Numbered from the stretch's first letter, positions 1 through 10,033 are shown. The stretch is 64,000 nt of DNA from Pelodictyon luteolum (GCA_020721225.1 DYNE01000006.1:1-64000); one strand, 5' to 3'. The notes: generated by a model not told the origin, from the letters alone. Program-made: numbers and translations.

Positions 1-4
1 TCGA

Positions 5-48
5 TGTACACTATACTCCGAAATCCGGTGTACACTTTGCTCCGAAAT
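5..48. repeat. Two IS-end-like 20-bp direct repeats
   Basis: Two copies of TGTACACTNTNCTCCGAAAT lie at 5-24 and 29-48, matching at 18 of 20 positions with a 24-bp period. Short tandem repeats starting with TGTACAC are reminiscent of the multiple terminal repeats of IS21-family elements, but no transposase is visible because the window begins here. They lie directly upstream of a kinase that lacks a sensor region, so an insertion-sequence end is a reasonable inference. A regulatory repeat is the alternative. Confidence 0.4.
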
Positions 49-109
49 ATTCATTGGAGGCATTGTTGCCAACCACAGGAAACAGATTGCCCACCAGACA
101 AAAATATCA

Positions 110-2104
110 ATGCTCCAAAGTCTGAGTGGAAGTATCGCTCATGAAATGAGAAACCCTCTCAGTTCCATAACCAATGCCTTGAGCTCGCTCCAGACGATAT
201 TGCCCAATAAACCGATCGGAAAAGAGGAAAATGGTAAGGTAGACCTCAGCAATTCCGGCCTGATAAGCATTCATGATGTCATTGAAGAAAGCTCTGCAAC
301 AATCAAAAGAGGCAATAAAATAATTGACTCCATTCTTGCAAGTCTTCAGGGAGGCAGCGTTGACATCAATAATTTCAAACGCTTATCGGCAAAAAAAATC
401 ATCCATACAGCAATCAACAGCTACGGATACAACGATCTTGCAGAAAAAAAAATGCTCATTGACAAGACCACGGTCACCTTCGATTTTCTCGGAGACAAAG
501 ATCTTTTTATTTACGTGCTCTTCAATTTGATAAAAAATGCCCTCCACTACAAAAACACACCTGACTTCAAAATAGAACTAACATCAGAAACAGGCAACGG
601 ATTCAATATCATTACGGTAAAAGATTATGGACCGGGAGTTCCTGCATCTAAAAGAGAAAAAATTTTCGATCGCTTCTATACCTATGGAAAAAGCGGAGGA
701 AATGGTCTTGGGCTCTCGTTCTGCAGAAGAGTCATAGAGTCGTTCGGTGGAGAAATAACCTGCAATTCCAAAGAAGATGACTGGACAGAGTTCCTGATTA
801 AACTCCCTGCCTATGATTCAAAATCCGTAAAGGACATAAAAAAAGAGATTCTAAAAAACAAGCGCATCCTGATCGTCGATGATCAGCTCAGCAACCGCAT
901 CCTGCTTGCAAAGTATATTTCAGAATGGAACTGTTCATCCGATCAGGCAGAAAACGGCGAACAGGCTCTTGAGATGCTCTCAAGCAACCGTTATGACCTG
1001 ATTTTCATGGATTTCGAAATGCCTTCACTCAATGGCGACTGTACCGTACAACAGCTCAGATCGACCCATAATTTCGATCCGTCGCTCGCACTGCATTATC
1101 TTCAGGCTCCGGTTATCGGCATAACTGCTCTACCGCATCCCGAAGCTCTGACTCGCGCCGACAAATGCGGAATGAATGATGTACTCTCCAAGCCGGTACT
1201 GAGACCGGACATCATAAAAATATTCGAGCGATACTTTTTTTCAGAAGTATCGTCTGCGAAATCGGATCAGGAAGAACTGCTCTCCGGCAGCAGGATACTT
1301 CTTGTGGATGACAATAAAACCAGCCTGAATTTTATGCGCCTGATTCTGGAGCATTACGGATGCTCGATCGGTCAGGCTGAAAACGGACAGATTGCAATCG
1401 AGAAGCTTGAGCATGAGGACTATGACCTTATTCTGATGGATATGGAAATGCCGGTACTGAACGGCTTGCAGACTGCCGAAGCCATTCGGAAGGGAGAGTA
1501 TTTCCGACGGTTCAGAAACTATGAAAGCATACCTATCATCGCGCTGACCGGTAATACCGACGAAAATAGCATACTCAGGGTAAAACAAGCCGGAATGAAC
1601 CACCACCTCGGAAAACCGATTTTCAAGAATGATCTCATCGTAGCCATAGCCGTGTGGCTTAATAAAAGCCTGATGCTTAAAAAAGAAAGTCCTGCATTAC
1701 CGATACAGAGTAACGGAAATAACAAGGATAACTTCTGGAACAGCATCGACCACGAAAAAATGCTTGATCGTTCTATCATCAGCAGCCTCAAGGAGATCGG
1801 TGGTCGGGAGATGGTCGACAGCATTTTTACCGTTTTTATCAGCGACACGAAAAAAATCATCACCGATCTGGCAAAAGCTGCAGCTGAGCGCGACCTGAAG
1901 GTTTACGATCAGCTTATCCATACACTGAAAGGCTCGTCCGGAAGTTGCGGAGCCAACAGACTTTACGTTCTTTCCCGATATATCAATGAGTTCTCAAACA
2001 AGGGAAAATGGCCTGACAACGAGTCGTGGATTGAAATTCTGGAAAAAACATTCGCAGAAACAACTGTTGCAATAAACGAGATGCCTGCCGATGATAAAAC
2101 GTGA
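110..2104 (+). CDS. Hybrid histidine kinase, sensor-less (probably 5'-truncated): HisKA-HATPase-REC-REC-HPt
   Basis: Phosphorelay kinase of 664 aa from the first ATG. The H-box SIAHEMRNPL puts the phospho-acceptor His at residue 11. The ATPase domain shows an N-box (NLIKNALHY, N139), a G1 box (DYGPGVP, D172) and a glycine-rich lid (GGNGLGLSF). Two receiver domains follow, with phospho-acceptors D301 (IFMDFEM) and D444 (ILMDMEM), then a C-terminal HPt domain with H604 (IHTLKGSSG). All catalytic residues needed for an internal His-Asp-His relay are present. No sensor or membrane segment precedes the H-box. The frame stays open to the window edge through repeats that look like an IS end, so the N-terminus was probably lost or displaced. 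The H-box style recalls CqsS/LqsS-like kinases, but this is only a resemblance. The next gene starts 29 bp downstream. Confidence 0.85.
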   Translation: MLQSLSGSIAHEMRNPLSSITNALSSLQTILPNKPIGKEENGKVDLSNSGLISIHDVIEESSATIKRGNKIIDSILASLQGGSVDINNFKRLSAKKIIHTAINSYGYNDLAEKKMLIDKTTVTFDFLGDKDLFIYVLFNLIKNALHYKNTPDFKIELTSETGNGFNIITVKDYGPGVPASKREKIFDRFYTYGKSGGNGLGLSFCRRVIESFGGEITCNSKEDDWTEFLIKLPAYDSKSVKDIKKEILKNKRILIVDDQLSNRILLAKYISEWNCSSDQAENGEQALEMLSSNRYDLIFMDFEMPSLNGDCTVQQLRSTHNFDPSLALHYLQAPVIGITALPHPEALTRADKCGMNDVLSKPVLRPDIIKIFERYFFSEVSSAKSDQEELLSGSRILLVDDNKTSLNFMRLILEHYGCSIGQAENGQIAIEKLEHEDYDLILMDMEMPVLNGLQTAEAIRKGEYFRRFRNYESIPIIALTGNTDENSILRVKQAGMNHHLGKPIFKNDLIVAIAVWLNKSLMLKKESPALPIQSNGNNKDNFWNSIDHEKMLDRSIISSLKEIGGREMVDSIFTVFISDTKKIITDLAKAAAERDLKVYDQLIHTLKGSSGSCGANRLYVLSRYINEFSNKGKWPDNESWIEILEKTFAETTVAINEMPADDKT

Positions 2105-2133
2105 GATACAACCGTATCATCAAGAATAACGAG

Positions 2134-2847
2134 ATGACAAAAAAAATACTGATTGTAAAAAACATTACGCATGAAGGCCCCGGGCTGCTCGATACGATTC
2201 TTGAACGATACGCGATCGATTCGGAAACGGTTGACCTTTCCAGCGGAGAAATATTGCCTGATCCCCTGCACTATGATGCTCTCGTCATCCTTGGCGGACC
2301 TCAGAGTGCAAACGATAAAACAGAGAGCATGCAACGGGAAATCGAACTGGCAAGCAAGGCAATGAAAGCTGGACTTCCGTGTCTTGGAATCTGCCTTGGA
2401 CTGCAGGTACTGGTAAAAGCGGGTGGCGGTTCAGTTATCAGAAACCCTCTGAAGGAGACCGGTTTTTTCGATCACGAAGGAGAGCCATACATGGTTGAGC
2501 TCACTGAAACGGGAAAAAAGGATCCGCTGTTCCGGAATATGAGCGATACATTCCGGGTTTTTCAGCTTCACGGGGAAACAGTTGAGATTACCGATACCAT
2601 GCAACTGCTTGCCGAAGGCGTACATTGCAGAAATCAGGCCGTACGAATCGGAACGAATGCTTACGGACTGCAGTGTCATTTCGAACTGACACCGGAAATG
2701 CTGACCGAGTTGGTAAAAGTTGACCGGGATCTGCAGATGATGCACGAAGAGGATCTCTCCATGCAGTTTCATGCCATACAGAAAGAGTACACCATTACCG
2801 GACTGTCCCTTATGAACAACTTTCTCCGGATTGCCGGTATCGCGTGA
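2134..2847 (+). CDS. Class I glutamine amidotransferase, GMP-synthase-like
   Basis: Protein of 237 aa with the class I (Cys-His-Glu) glutamine amidotransferase fold. The nucleophile elbow GICLGLQ places Cys at residue 87, and QCHFELT supplies H182 and E184. It resembles free-standing GMP-synthase-like amidotransferases, which usually have no attached synthetase domain, so the amide acceptor is unknown. The ATG at 2134 (MTKKILIV) is preferred over an upstream GTG at 2101 that overlaps the kinase stop, because homologous proteins start directly with the first beta strand. It probably shares a transcript with the kinase. No downstream partner gene exists on this strand. Confidence 0.8.
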   Translation: MTKKILIVKNITHEGPGLLDTILERYAIDSETVDLSSGEILPDPLHYDALVILGGPQSANDKTESMQREIELASKAMKAGLPCLGICLGLQVLVKAGGGSVIRNPLKETGFFDHEGEPYMVELTETGKKDPLFRNMSDTFRVFQLHGETVEITDTMQLLAEGVHCRNQAVRIGTNAYGLQCHFELTPEMLTELVKVDRDLQMMHEEDLSMQFHAIQKEYTITGLSLMNNFLRIAGIA

Positions 2848-2878
2848 AGCAAGGCCGACAACCCGGAAAAGTCACAAT

Positions 2879-5254
2879 CTACTCGATAACGAGATCGATA
2901 GTACGTCTCTGCATATCCACCATATGCACCTTGACCTTGACCCGCTGACCTATCTGCAGCCTTCTCTTTCGGCGTTTACCGATCAGAGAATAGGTTGCCT
3001 CATCGTATTCGTAATAATCATCGGTAAGGTTCCGCATATGCACAAGGCCCTCTATGGCAAAATCAACCATTCTCACATAGATGCCATACTCGGTTGCACC
3101 TGAAATTATCCCCTGATACACATTGCCGAGATGACCAGCCATATACTCGACCTGCTTGAGCTTGATAGACTCCCGTTCAGCCTCGACCGCACTTTTCTCC
3201 CGCTCGTTTGAAATACGGCTCGTCACTTTTATCTTCTCCTGCAGCTCGGCAAGTCGTTTGTCGGTTATCTTTTTCTTCTTGAGGCGAAGGTTTTCATATT
3301 CGAAAAGCAGCCGGTGTACGATAAGATCAGGATAGCGGCGGATTGGAGAAGTGAAATGGGTATAATGTTCAAATCCAAGCCCATAATGACCGGTGTTCTC
3401 ATCGGTATAAATCGCTTTGGACATACAGCGAAGCACAAGCTCGTTTATGAGAAATTCAACGTTCGAGCCATGAACCTGCTGCAGAAGCTGACGAAGCGAT
3501 TTTGCGGACACGATCGGGCCTGTCTTCTCCCTGTTGATTTTAAGGGTATAGCCGATCTTTCTGACAAAATTTGCAAGCACAAGCACCCTCTCCTGCTGAG
3601 GCGAGTCATGAACCCGATAGATGACCGGCTGCGGATTTTTTTTACGTTCACGAAAGGTTTTTGTAAGGTACTCGGCGACCTTCCGGTTTGCAAGCAGCAT
3701 AAACTCCTCGATAAGCCGATGGCTTGAAAGACGCTCCTTCTTGATGACTTCGACAGGTTCACCCTTGCTGCCAAGCCTGAAGCGAACCTCCTCGGTTTCA
3801 AAATCGAGTCCGCCGTGGCGGAAACGCTCCTCCCGCAACTGAACGCTGATCCTTTCAAGAAGCTGCAGCTCTGCAGCGTTATCCCCCTCGCCCTTCAGCA
3901 AAATCTCCTGAACATCCTCATAGGTATAGCGACGCTTTGAATGAATAACCGTTTTATGAAACGTATGTTCCCGTACCTCTCCGCTCTCCGTCATGGTTAA
4001 AAACACACTGAAAGCCATTCTGTCCACACCCGGGTTGAGACTGCAGACCTGTTCCGACAAGCGCGAAGGAAGCATGGGAATAACACGATCGACAAGATAG
4101 ACAGACGTTGCCCGCTTCATTGCTTCCCGGTCAAGCGGCGAATTTTCCGGTACATAGTGAGAAACATCGGCAATATGCACCCCGATACGATAGAGATTGT
4201 CATCCAGCGTCTCGATTGAAAGAGCGTCATCAAAGTCTTTCGCATCGACAGGGTCGATGGTAAAGACATTTTTATCGCGAATATCCAGCCTGTTCTTCAG
4301 ATCATCATCGGTAATGCCATCCTGAATGGCTCCCGCAAAGTTGATCAACTCTTCGTCAAAGGTTTCATCGATACCGTGATTACGGGCAATCGCGCTTACC
4401 TCGACCCGTGAGTCGCCTGCCGAACCCAGAATTTCAAGCACACGCGCCTGGATAATACCTGGTTTCCGAAAATCGAGATCACCCACGAGCACTTTCTCGC
4501 CGTCTTTTGCGCCTGCGGCCTGTTTGATCGGAACAATTATTTCAGGAAGCAGTTTCCGGTCATCCGCCTTGAGAATGAACTTCCGGTTTTCGCGACTGAG
4601 CGTACCAACAATGGTAGAAATTTTCCGGGTCACGACATTGACCACAATACCTTCACACCGCTGATGAGGAGTGGATTTTGCCGAATATGTTTCAGGGACT
4701 TTTGTTACGACGACCTCGATATCGTCACCATGGATCGCCGAATTAAGATCGCCGGCCTTGACAAAAATATCGTCGTCAAAACCCTCTACATCGACAAAAC
4801 CATAACCGTTCGGATGGGTTATCAGTCGTCCGGCATAGGTTTGATCCACCTTGAACTGTTCCTTTCCCGGTAACGGAAACTGCCTTGTATGCTCAAGAAC
4901 CTCTTCATAGGTTGCCGGCTCCATGCCCTGCATCCCGTACGCACGGTTTGAATCCTTGTCAACGGTACCGTCCTCCTGCAATTTGTGAAGCACATACCAG
5001 AATCCCGGCAATTGTACGGATTCCGTATAACCCATCTTTTTTGCAAGCTCAACCGATCTGAACCGTTCTCCTTCGTGATCGGTTAAAAAGCTTACGATTT
5101 CAGCAGCGAGTGAACTCTCCCCTCGCCTGAAAAGAAACTCATTGATAAGAATATGATCATTGGGCCTGACCCTCTCACCGTTCTGAACGGCTGACGGCCT
5201 GCTGTTTTTTTTTCCGGAACTTCCGGGTTTGCGATTATAACGCTGTCTTGCCAC
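2879..5254 (-). CDS. rnr: Ribonuclease R
   Basis: 3'-5' exoribonuclease of 791 aa, the usual length for the RNase II/R family. In order: a basic, Ser/Lys-rich N-terminal tail, a winged-helix RNase R N-terminal domain (about 30-110), cold-shock/OB domains (about 140-300), the RNB catalytic domain with the Asp cluster [15 protein letters not shown] (about 330-660), and a C-terminal S1 domain starting near [18 protein letters not shown]. The ordered aspartates that bind the two metal ions are all present, so the enzyme should be active in degrading structured RNA. It runs convergent with the amidotransferase gene and has no operon partner. Confidence 0.95.
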   Translation of the reverse strand: MARQRYNRKPGSSGKKNSRPSAVQNGERVRPNDHILINEFLFRRGESSLAAEIVSFLTDHEGERFRSVELAKKMGYTESVQLPGFWYVLHKLQEDGTVDKDSNRAYGMQGMEPATYEEVLEHTRQFPLPGKEQFKVDQTYAGRLITHPNGYGFVDVEGFDDDIFVKAGDLNSAIHGDDIEVVVTKVPETYSAKSTPHQRCEGIVVNVVTRKISTIVGTLSRENRKFILKADDRKLLPEIIVPIKQAAGAKDGEKVLVGDLDFRKPGIIQARVLEILGSAGDSRVEVSAIARNHGIDETFDEELINFAGAIQDGITDDDLKNRLDIRDKNVFTIDPVDAKDFDDALSIETLDDNLYRIGVHIADVSHYVPENSPLDREAMKRATSVYLVDRVIPMLPSRLSEQVCSLNPGVDRMAFSVFLTMTESGEVREHTFHKTVIHSKRRYTYEDVQEILLKGEGDNAAELQLLERISVQLREERFRHGGLDFETEEVRFRLGSKGEPVEVIKKERLSSHRLIEEFMLLANRKVAEYLTKTFRERKKNPQPVIYRVHDSPQQERVLVLANFVRKIGYTLKINREKTGPIVSAKSLRQLLQQVHGSNVEFLINELVLRCMSKAIYTDENTGHYGLGFEHYTHFTSPIRRYPDLIVHRLLFEYENLRLKKKKITDKRLAELQEKIKVTSRISNEREKSAVEAERESIKLKQVEYMAGHLGNVYQGIISGATEYGIYVRMVDFAIEGLVHMRNLTDDYYEYDEATYSLIGKRRKRRLQIGQRVKVKVHMVDMQRRTIDLVIE

Positions 5255-5353
5255 CTTGGATAGTATTTATAGTGAATCCAGCTGCTCATGTAACTTTCCC
5301 GGAACGGAAACATCCTCCAGCCCCGAAGCCTCATGATGTCTGAAACTGAGCCC

Positions 5354-5449
5354 TCAGATCAAGCGCTCCACCTCAGCCTCCATATCAGCTGCAAGCCGAA
5401 AAAGACCAAGTCCGTAACGCTTCTGAAACCATCAAAAAGCCGTTTGCAT
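5354..5449 (-). pseudogene. Possible remnant of a short gene, interrupted by one TGA
   Basis: On the minus strand an ATG at 5449 opens MQTAF, is stopped by a TGA at 5432-5434, and continues in the same frame as WFQKRYGLGLFRLAADMEAE to a second stop at 5354. The downstream part has the composition of a real protein C-terminus, which suggests a decayed or mis-sequenced small gene upstream of rnr. Evidence is weak and no family is recognised. Confidence 0.15.
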
Positions 5450-5534
5450 TATATGTATATTAATGAGAAAAAATTATTCTGCTTACTTTTGCAAACAAGC
5501 TTTCTTTCATCAACATTTCAGACACTTTAACATA

Positions 5535-6200
5535 ATGAAAAGAAGCCACAAATTAACTCAAGCTGCGAGGCTTTTCCTTGTTCTTGCCACACTATTACCG
5601 TGTTTATCAGTTAGTGCGGCTGATAAAACAACGGTCACGCATACTAAAAGCATTACCATCGGCCCACAGATATGGATGGCCGAAAACCTTGAGGTAAGCC
5701 GATACAAAAACGGCGATGAAATTCCGCAGGTGCAGGACGCCGTCGAATGGAACCGCCTCACTACAGGGGCCTGGTGCTATTACGAAAACAACAGCGCAAA
5801 TGGCGTTACCTATGGAAAACTGTATAACTGGTATGCGGTCAATGACCCAAGGGGGCTGGCTCCGGAAGGGTGGCACGTTCCGTCTGACTATGAATGGCAA
5901 ATGCTCGTTGAAACAACCGGTGGCGAAAAAGCTTCAGGAACGAAACTGAAATCAACCCTGCTCTGGAGAGAACCTCTTGTCGGCGCCGACAACAGCACAG
6001 GATTTACCGCAATCCCGGCAGGATACCGAAGCAGTAACGGCACATTCGCTCTTCTTGGGACGAACAGCAGCTTCTGGACATCTTCGGAAAACAACAGCTA
6101 CTCCTCATGGTTTCGTCAGATGTTCAATACGTATTCTGCCATATACCGCGTCAGCAGCTCTAAAACACAGGGCCTTTCGGTTCGCTGTATCAAAAACTGA
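5535..6200 (+). CDS. Secreted FISUMP-domain protein
   Basis: Protein of 221 aa with an N-terminal signal peptide (basic KRSHK, hydrophobic LFLVLATLLPCL, cleavage near SVSA) followed by one complete FISUMP domain (Fibrobacter succinogenes major paralogous domain). Hallmarks seen are GPQIWMAENLEVSRY, YGKLYNWYAV, APEGWHVPSDYEW, the FWTSSE motif and the C-terminal SVRCIKN. The function of the domain is unknown; it is common in surface proteins of Bacteroidota, Fibrobacterota and Chlorobiota. The start at 5535 is chosen because it places the signal peptide at the N-terminus; an upstream ATG at 5463 would bury it. A lipoprotein paralogue is encoded at 26110-26763. Confidence 0.85.
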   Translation: MKRSHKLTQAARLFLVLATLLPCLSVSAADKTTVTHTKSITIGPQIWMAENLEVSRYKNGDEIPQVQDAVEWNRLTTGAWCYYENNSANGVTYGKLYNWYAVNDPRGLAPEGWHVPSDYEWQMLVETTGGEKASGTKLKSTLLWREPLVGADNSTGFTAIPAGYRSSNGTFALLGTNSSFWTSSENNSYSSWFRQMFNTYSAIYRVSSSKTQGLSVRCIKN

Positions 6201-6220
6201 AATATCCGAATCGCTCATCT

Positions 6221-6273
6221 CCTGAAAGGCCGCAAAGATAACCATCAGCACTCTTCAGGAACGGCCTTTCAGG
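6221..6273. other. 12-bp perfect inverted repeat between convergent genes
   Basis: CCTGAAAGGCCG at 6221-6232 is perfectly repeated in inverse orientation at 6262-6273, around a 29-base loop. It spans the gap between the FISUMP gene and the end of the PerR-like gene, overlapping the latter's stop codon. The position suits a bidirectional terminator, but neither arm is followed by a T-run. Confidence 0.45.
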
Positions 6274-6790
6274 TTCCTGCAGACGTATGTTTTTCCGATA
6301 CCGGCTCAACGCTCAATCCCTTTTTTATGCAGTCCGGACAAATCACATGAAGCACAACGCGTTTACCCACCAGGGAAAATTTCTCCGTTAAAGAGTCCGG
6401 AACGGCAATGCAATCGTAATCGCCATGCTGAAAATCAAAAATCCTTCCGCACTTTACACAATGGATATGGTGGTGGCTATCCATATCCGGATCGAACCTC
6501 CGGACACCCGAGGTCGACTCAACAATGGCAATCAACCCTATCTCTGCAAAGGTCAGAAGACTTCTGTTCACAGTCTCGAAAGAAATATTCGGAAAATCAC
6601 TCCTTATGATCCGAAAAACATAATCCGCTGAAGGATGATCGGAGCAACCCATCAATATCCTGTATATAGCCACCCGTTGAGGAGTGATTTTGAGATTGTG
6701 GCGCCGGCAGACCTCTGTAAAATAATCCAGCTCACCGGCTACTCCGCTTTTATGTACCATAACAAATTCCTGTTGTTCGAACAGTTCCAT
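6269..6790 (-). CDS. Fur/PerR-family transcriptional regulator
   Basis: Metal-dependent repressor of 173 aa. A winged helix occupies about residues 25-100 (LKITPQRVAIYRIL, then NISFETVNRSLLTFAEIGLI). The dimerisation/metal domain shows the sensing cluster RFDPDMDSHHHIHC and two structural Cys pairs, CVKC and CPDC, that should hold Zn. The His/Asp-rich sensing site and the divergent peroxiredoxin gene favour a peroxide-sensing PerR-like role rather than iron-sensing Fur; this is inference from context. A second Met (MVHKSG, residue 11) is an alternative start. Confidence 0.85.
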   Translation of the reverse strand: MELFEQQEFVMVHKSGVAGELDYFTEVCRRHNLKITPQRVAIYRILMGCSDHPSADYVFRIIRSDFPNISFETVNRSLLTFAEIGLIAIVESTSGVRRFDPDMDSHHHIHCVKCGRIFDFQHGDYDCIAVPDSLTEKFSLVGKRVVLHVICPDCIKKGLSVEPVSEKHTSAGT

Positions 6791-7014
6791 GCCCCAGTCC
6801 TGTTCCGGATAAATAACAGTGTCGAATAAAACAGGACTTATATAATCTTACTTACAATATAAAGAGAATAACCGGCATAACCCAAGAGAACCCTTCTGAA
6901 TAATTTTACAAAAAAGATTTGCTCTTATTTGAGAATATATCTATTTTAGCTGAGCAGAACAACTGATCGTAATACAAAAAGCAAAAAACAAACCCGCAAA
7001 AGGAGAAAGAGATC

Positions 7015-7686
7015 ATGTCGGAACATTTTGAAGACCAGTTTTATTACAACGAAGCGAACATGCCGCTTCTTGGTGATGAGTTTCCGGAAATGAAGGTGCA
7101 GACTACACACGGGCCGATGAATATTCCCGGGGATCTCAAGGGATCGTGGTTCGTCCTTTTCAGCCATCCGGCAGACTATACCCCTGTCTGCACGACAGAG
7201 TTCCATGCATTCCAGGAACGTATGGCGGATTTTGACAAGCTCGGATGCAAGCTTGTCGGCATGTCGGTCGATCAGGTTTTTTCCCATATCAAATGGGTAG
7301 AATGGATAAAGGATAATCTCGATACCGAGATCACCTTCCCGATCGTGGCCGCAAATGACCGAATTGCCATGCAGCTTGGCATGCTTCATCCGGGAAAAGG
7401 ATCGAATACCGTTCGCGCCGTATTCGTAGGCGATCCAGATGGGAAAGTGCGCCTTATTCTCTACTACCCTCAGGAAATCGGAAGAAATATCGACGAGATT
7501 GTTCGTGCTGTTAAAGCCCTGCAGGTTTCCGACGCCAACAAGGTAGCCATACCTGCAAACTGGCCGATCAACACCCTGCTGAATGACCGGGTAATCATTC
7601 CACCGGCAACCAATATCGAGGATGCCAAAAAACGTCCTTCTCAATACGACTGTTACGACTGGTGGTTCTGCCACAAAGCGCTCTGA
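7015..7686 (+). CDS. Peroxiredoxin, Prx6-type with C-terminal resolving cysteines
   Basis: Thiol peroxidase of 223 aa that reduces H2O2 or organic peroxides in the cytoplasm. The peroxidatic Cys lies in the motif PVCTTEF (C59). Two further cysteines near the end (C213 and C219, in CYDWWFC) match the archaeal-type subgroup of Prx6-like enzymes, which use C-terminal cysteines for resolution. A good ribosome site (AAAGGAGAAAG) precedes the ATG. The gene is divergent from the PerR-like regulator and is the obvious candidate for its regulon. A strong terminator follows. Confidence 0.92.
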   Translation: MSEHFEDQFYYNEANMPLLGDEFPEMKVQTTHGPMNIPGDLKGSWFVLFSHPADYTPVCTTEFHAFQERMADFDKLGCKLVGMSVDQVFSHIKWVEWIKDNLDTEITFPIVAANDRIAMQLGMLHPGKGSNTVRAVFVGDPDGKVRLILYYPQEIGRNIDEIVRAVKALQVSDANKVAIPANWPINTLLNDRVIIPPATNIEDAKKRPSQYDCYDWWFCHKAL

Positions 7687-7702
7687 AAGTAAAACAGCAC
7701 CA

Positions 7703-7752
7703 AAACGAAAAATCCGGCAATGCACCATCTCGCATTGCCGGATTTTTCGTTT
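7703..7752. terminator. Strong bidirectional terminator
   Basis: Perfect 21-bp inverted repeat: arm 7703-7723 and arm 7732-7752 around an 8-base loop, with a GC-rich core TCCGGCAATGC flanked by A- and T-runs. It sits between the convergent peroxiredoxin and TPR genes and should stop transcription from both sides. Confidence 0.92.
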
Positions 7753-7777
7753 GTACCATTTTTTTCTGTCAACAAGG

Positions 7778-8809
7778 CTATCGCTTGTCCATTTCTTTTT
7801 TCAGCAGCTTCTTTGCCGGATCATAGCCTGCATCTGCAGAAAAACGCAAATCGGCAAGCATCCCCTCGCGGTTTCCAAGTTCACTCCGGATAATCCCCCT
7901 GAGAAAAAAAGCTTCGGCATATACCTTGTTCCGTTCGAGAGCGAGTGAACAATCAATTTCGGCTCCCGGAAAATCGGACAACTTGACCTTGACCAGCGCC
8001 CGATTATAATACAGTTCCGGATTATCAGACTGCAGACCGATCACCTTGTCATAATCGTCGAGAGCCCCGCGATAATCACGGCTTCTGATCTTTGCAAGCG
8101 CTCTGCCAGCAAAAGCTTCAGGATAGGAAGGAGAAATGGCAATCGCTTTGGTATAATCCACGAGAGCACCCTTGTGATCTCCCATCGCAGAACGGGAAAC
8201 AGCAGAGTAGAAATAGGGTTCAGCATATCCCGATCCGAAAGAAATGACCTGTTGAAAATCACGAAGAGCTTCCCGGTGTTCGGCTAACTTCTGCCTGGCA
8301 CACCCCCTGTTTAAAAGCGCTTCGGGATAATAGGGCTTAAGGGCAAGAGCCGTATTGAAATCATCAAGTGCTCCTGATTGATCTCCCAATGCGCTTCTGG
8401 CCAATCCGAGATTGTTGTACACTTCAGGCAGAACGGCATTGATCCGGAGAGCCTGATTATAATCGAGTATCGCTTCATGATAGTTCCCGGTTTTTGCCAT
8501 CGCAATGCCCCTGTTATTACAGGCCGCCACCATGGACGGATCAAGTTTAAGGGCTTCGGAATAGTCTGAAACAGCTCCTGCAAAATCGCCTGAAGCCGCT
8601 TTACAAAGCCCTCGATTATTAAAGGCTTCTGCAGAACGCGGGTTACCTCTCAGCACGGCACTATAAAGTGCCGATGCGCCCTGAAAATCGTCTTTCCGAT
8701 ATTTAATTCCTGCTTGCAGAAAAAGAGCATCCAAATCGTCTGCGGCAGAAACGACGGGAAAAACGAATACAAAAAAGAAGAATAAAAGGGGTAAAAAACG
8801 AGTTTTCAT
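7778..8809 (-). CDS. Exported tetratricopeptide-repeat protein
   Basis: Protein of 343 aa with a signal peptide (MKTRFLPLLFFFFVFVFPVV, cleavage near SAA). About nine consecutive TPR units of 34 residues fill the rest (recurring A..NRG.AK...GDY.GA..DY..A...P). It is probably a periplasmic scaffold mediating protein-protein contacts. Nothing visible defines its partner. The neighbouring pgsA is on the same strand 37 bp upstream but is functionally unrelated. Confidence 0.85.
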   Translation of the reverse strand: MKTRFLPLLFFFFVFVFPVVSAADDLDALFLQAGIKYRKDDFQGASALYSAVLRGNPRSAEAFNNRGLCKAASGDFAGAVSDYSEALKLDPSMVAACNNRGIAMAKTGNYHEAILDYNQALRINAVLPEVYNNLGLARSALGDQSGALDDFNTALALKPYYPEALLNRGCARQKLAEHREALRDFQQVISFGSGYAEPYFYSAVSRSAMGDHKGALVDYTKAIAISPSYPEAFAGRALAKIRSRDYRGALDDYDKVIGLQSDNPELYYNRALVKVKLSDFPGAEIDCSLALERNKVYAEAFFLRGIIRSELGNREGMLADLRFSADAGYDPAKKLLKKEMDKR

Positions 8810-8846
8810 CGGAGGAGATATTTGCTCATAAAAATATGAATCACCA

Positions 8847-9392
8847 TTAACCCGCCCCTTTCTGTATCCGGTAAAACCTCACCCCATACTCTATAAACGA
8901 ATAGGAGAGCATGAGCACGGATAGGTACATGAAAAATTCCTTGAGGGGGTACAATTCGAAAACAGGATGAGGCCATACCATGGTAACAAACATCATCGAC
9001 ACAAACCCTACGGCCCATTTTCCGGGCCAGAGTGACGTTGTAAGCACACCGTGCCGGTAACGGATATAAGCCGCACCGGAAAAAATCAGGAGATCTCGCA
9101 GAACGACAAACGACACAAACCAGAGCGGAAGCTCCCCTATCCATAGAAAGTAAAGGGCCACACTGGCAAGGCAGAGCTTATCGGCCAGCGGATCGAGAAT
9201 TTTGCCCATTTCGGAAACCTCATTGGTCCAGCGTGCCGCACGACCGTCGAACCAGTCGCTCAACACCGCAACAACCATAAGCGTAATGGCTACCGTAAGA
9301 TTTCCCGAATGATAGTAATAGAGAAACCACGGAATCAACAGGATTCTCAAAACGCTGAGAAAATTCGGTAGATTGAAAATATGCCCTTCCAC
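8847..9392 (-). CDS. pgsA: CDP-diacylglycerol-glycerol-3-phosphate 3-phosphatidyltransferase
   Basis: Integral membrane enzyme of 181 aa. It makes phosphatidylglycerol phosphate from CDP-diacylglycerol and glycerol-3-phosphate, the committed step to phosphatidylglycerol. The CDP-alcohol phosphotransferase signature D-G-x2-A-R-x8-G-x3-D-x3-D is exact (DGRAAR...G...D...D, residues about 49-71). Four or more hydrophobic segments are visible. The N-terminal NLPNFLSVLRIL is typical of PgsA. Other CDP-alcohol transferases are possible, but length and N-terminus favour PgsA. Confidence 0.85.
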   Translation of the reverse strand: MEGHIFNLPNFLSVLRILLIPWFLYYYHSGNLTVAITLMVVAVLSDWFDGRAARWTNEVSEMGKILDPLADKLCLASVALYFLWIGELPLWFVSFVVLRDLLIFSGAAYIRYRHGVLTTSLWPGKWAVGFVSMMFVTMVWPHPVFELYPLKEFFMYLSVLMLSYSFIEYGVRFYRIQKGAG

Positions 9393-9460
9393 AACTTGTA
9401 TTGTTATTGTTCACATGAGCACCGAAACCGGAATCACTCTTTTTTTCTGCAACACCCCAT

Positions 9461-10033
9461 TCAGCGAACAACCATACCGGGATTGGACTGAACAAATTGC
9501 GCCCAGTTTTTTTTTCCGGCAGAACCTGAAGAAAAAGCCGGCTGCGGAACAGCCGCACTCCCCACTCCCGTTTTCAGAAGATCACACAGTGCTATACCAA
9601 GAGCATCGGTAACATCGTGCGTAGCAGGATTTCCGGTAATTTGCAACATACGCGTTACCATAAAAGCAACCTGCTGTTTACTTGCCGCACCTCTTCCCGT
9701 AACGGCGGCCTTGACCTCGCGGGGAGCATACTCGCTCAGTTCAAGCCTGTGATTCATCGCCAATGCGATAACGGCACCCCGTACCTGACCCAGCTTCAGG
9801 GCCGATTGAACATTCTTGTTTAAAAAAACGGTTTCAAGTACCAGACGTACTGGCTCATAACCCTCGATCACCGACTCAAGCTCCCGGTAAATCTCCCCGA
9901 TACGTTCGAAATAACTCTTTCGGCGATGAAGACGAATTACTCCGCAACCAAGAAGGTGAAAAACGGCACCGTCATACCTGATAACCCCATATCCGGTATG
10001 CAGGCTACCGGGATCAACGCCAAGCACAACCAT
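9461..10033 (-). CDS. ruvC: Holliday junction resolvase RuvC
   Basis: Endonuclease of 190 aa that cleaves Holliday junctions in the RuvABC pathway. It begins [17 protein letters not shown] with the first catalytic Asp, and contains LVLETVF (catalytic Glu), a basic DNA-binding helix ([14 protein letters not shown]) and [11 protein letters not shown] with the terminal acidic pair. The ATG at 10033 is preferred over a GTG at 10039 because the family starts MVVLGVDPG. yebC ends five bases upstream, an arrangement (yebC-ruvC) that is widespread in bacteria. Confidence 0.95.
   Translation of the reverse strand: MVVLGVDPGSLHTGYGVIRYDGAVFHLLGCGVIRLHRRKSYFERIGEIYRELESVIEGYEPVRLVLETVFLNKNVQSALKLGQVRGAVIALAMNHRLELSEYAPREVKAAVTGRGAASKQQVAFMVTRMLQITGNPATHDVTDALGIALCDLLKTGVGSAAVPQPAFSSGSAGKKNWAQFVQSNPGMVVR

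Noticed and set aside
5432-5434. Selenocysteine TGA in the small minus-strand frame
   Set aside because: No SECIS-like hairpin is evident and the frame itself is doubtful.
6791-7014. PerR/Fur box between the regulator and peroxiredoxin genes
   Set aside because: The region is AT-rich with partial symmetry (around 6838-6866 and 6924-6940), but no stretch fits the TTATAAT-type consensus well enough to call.
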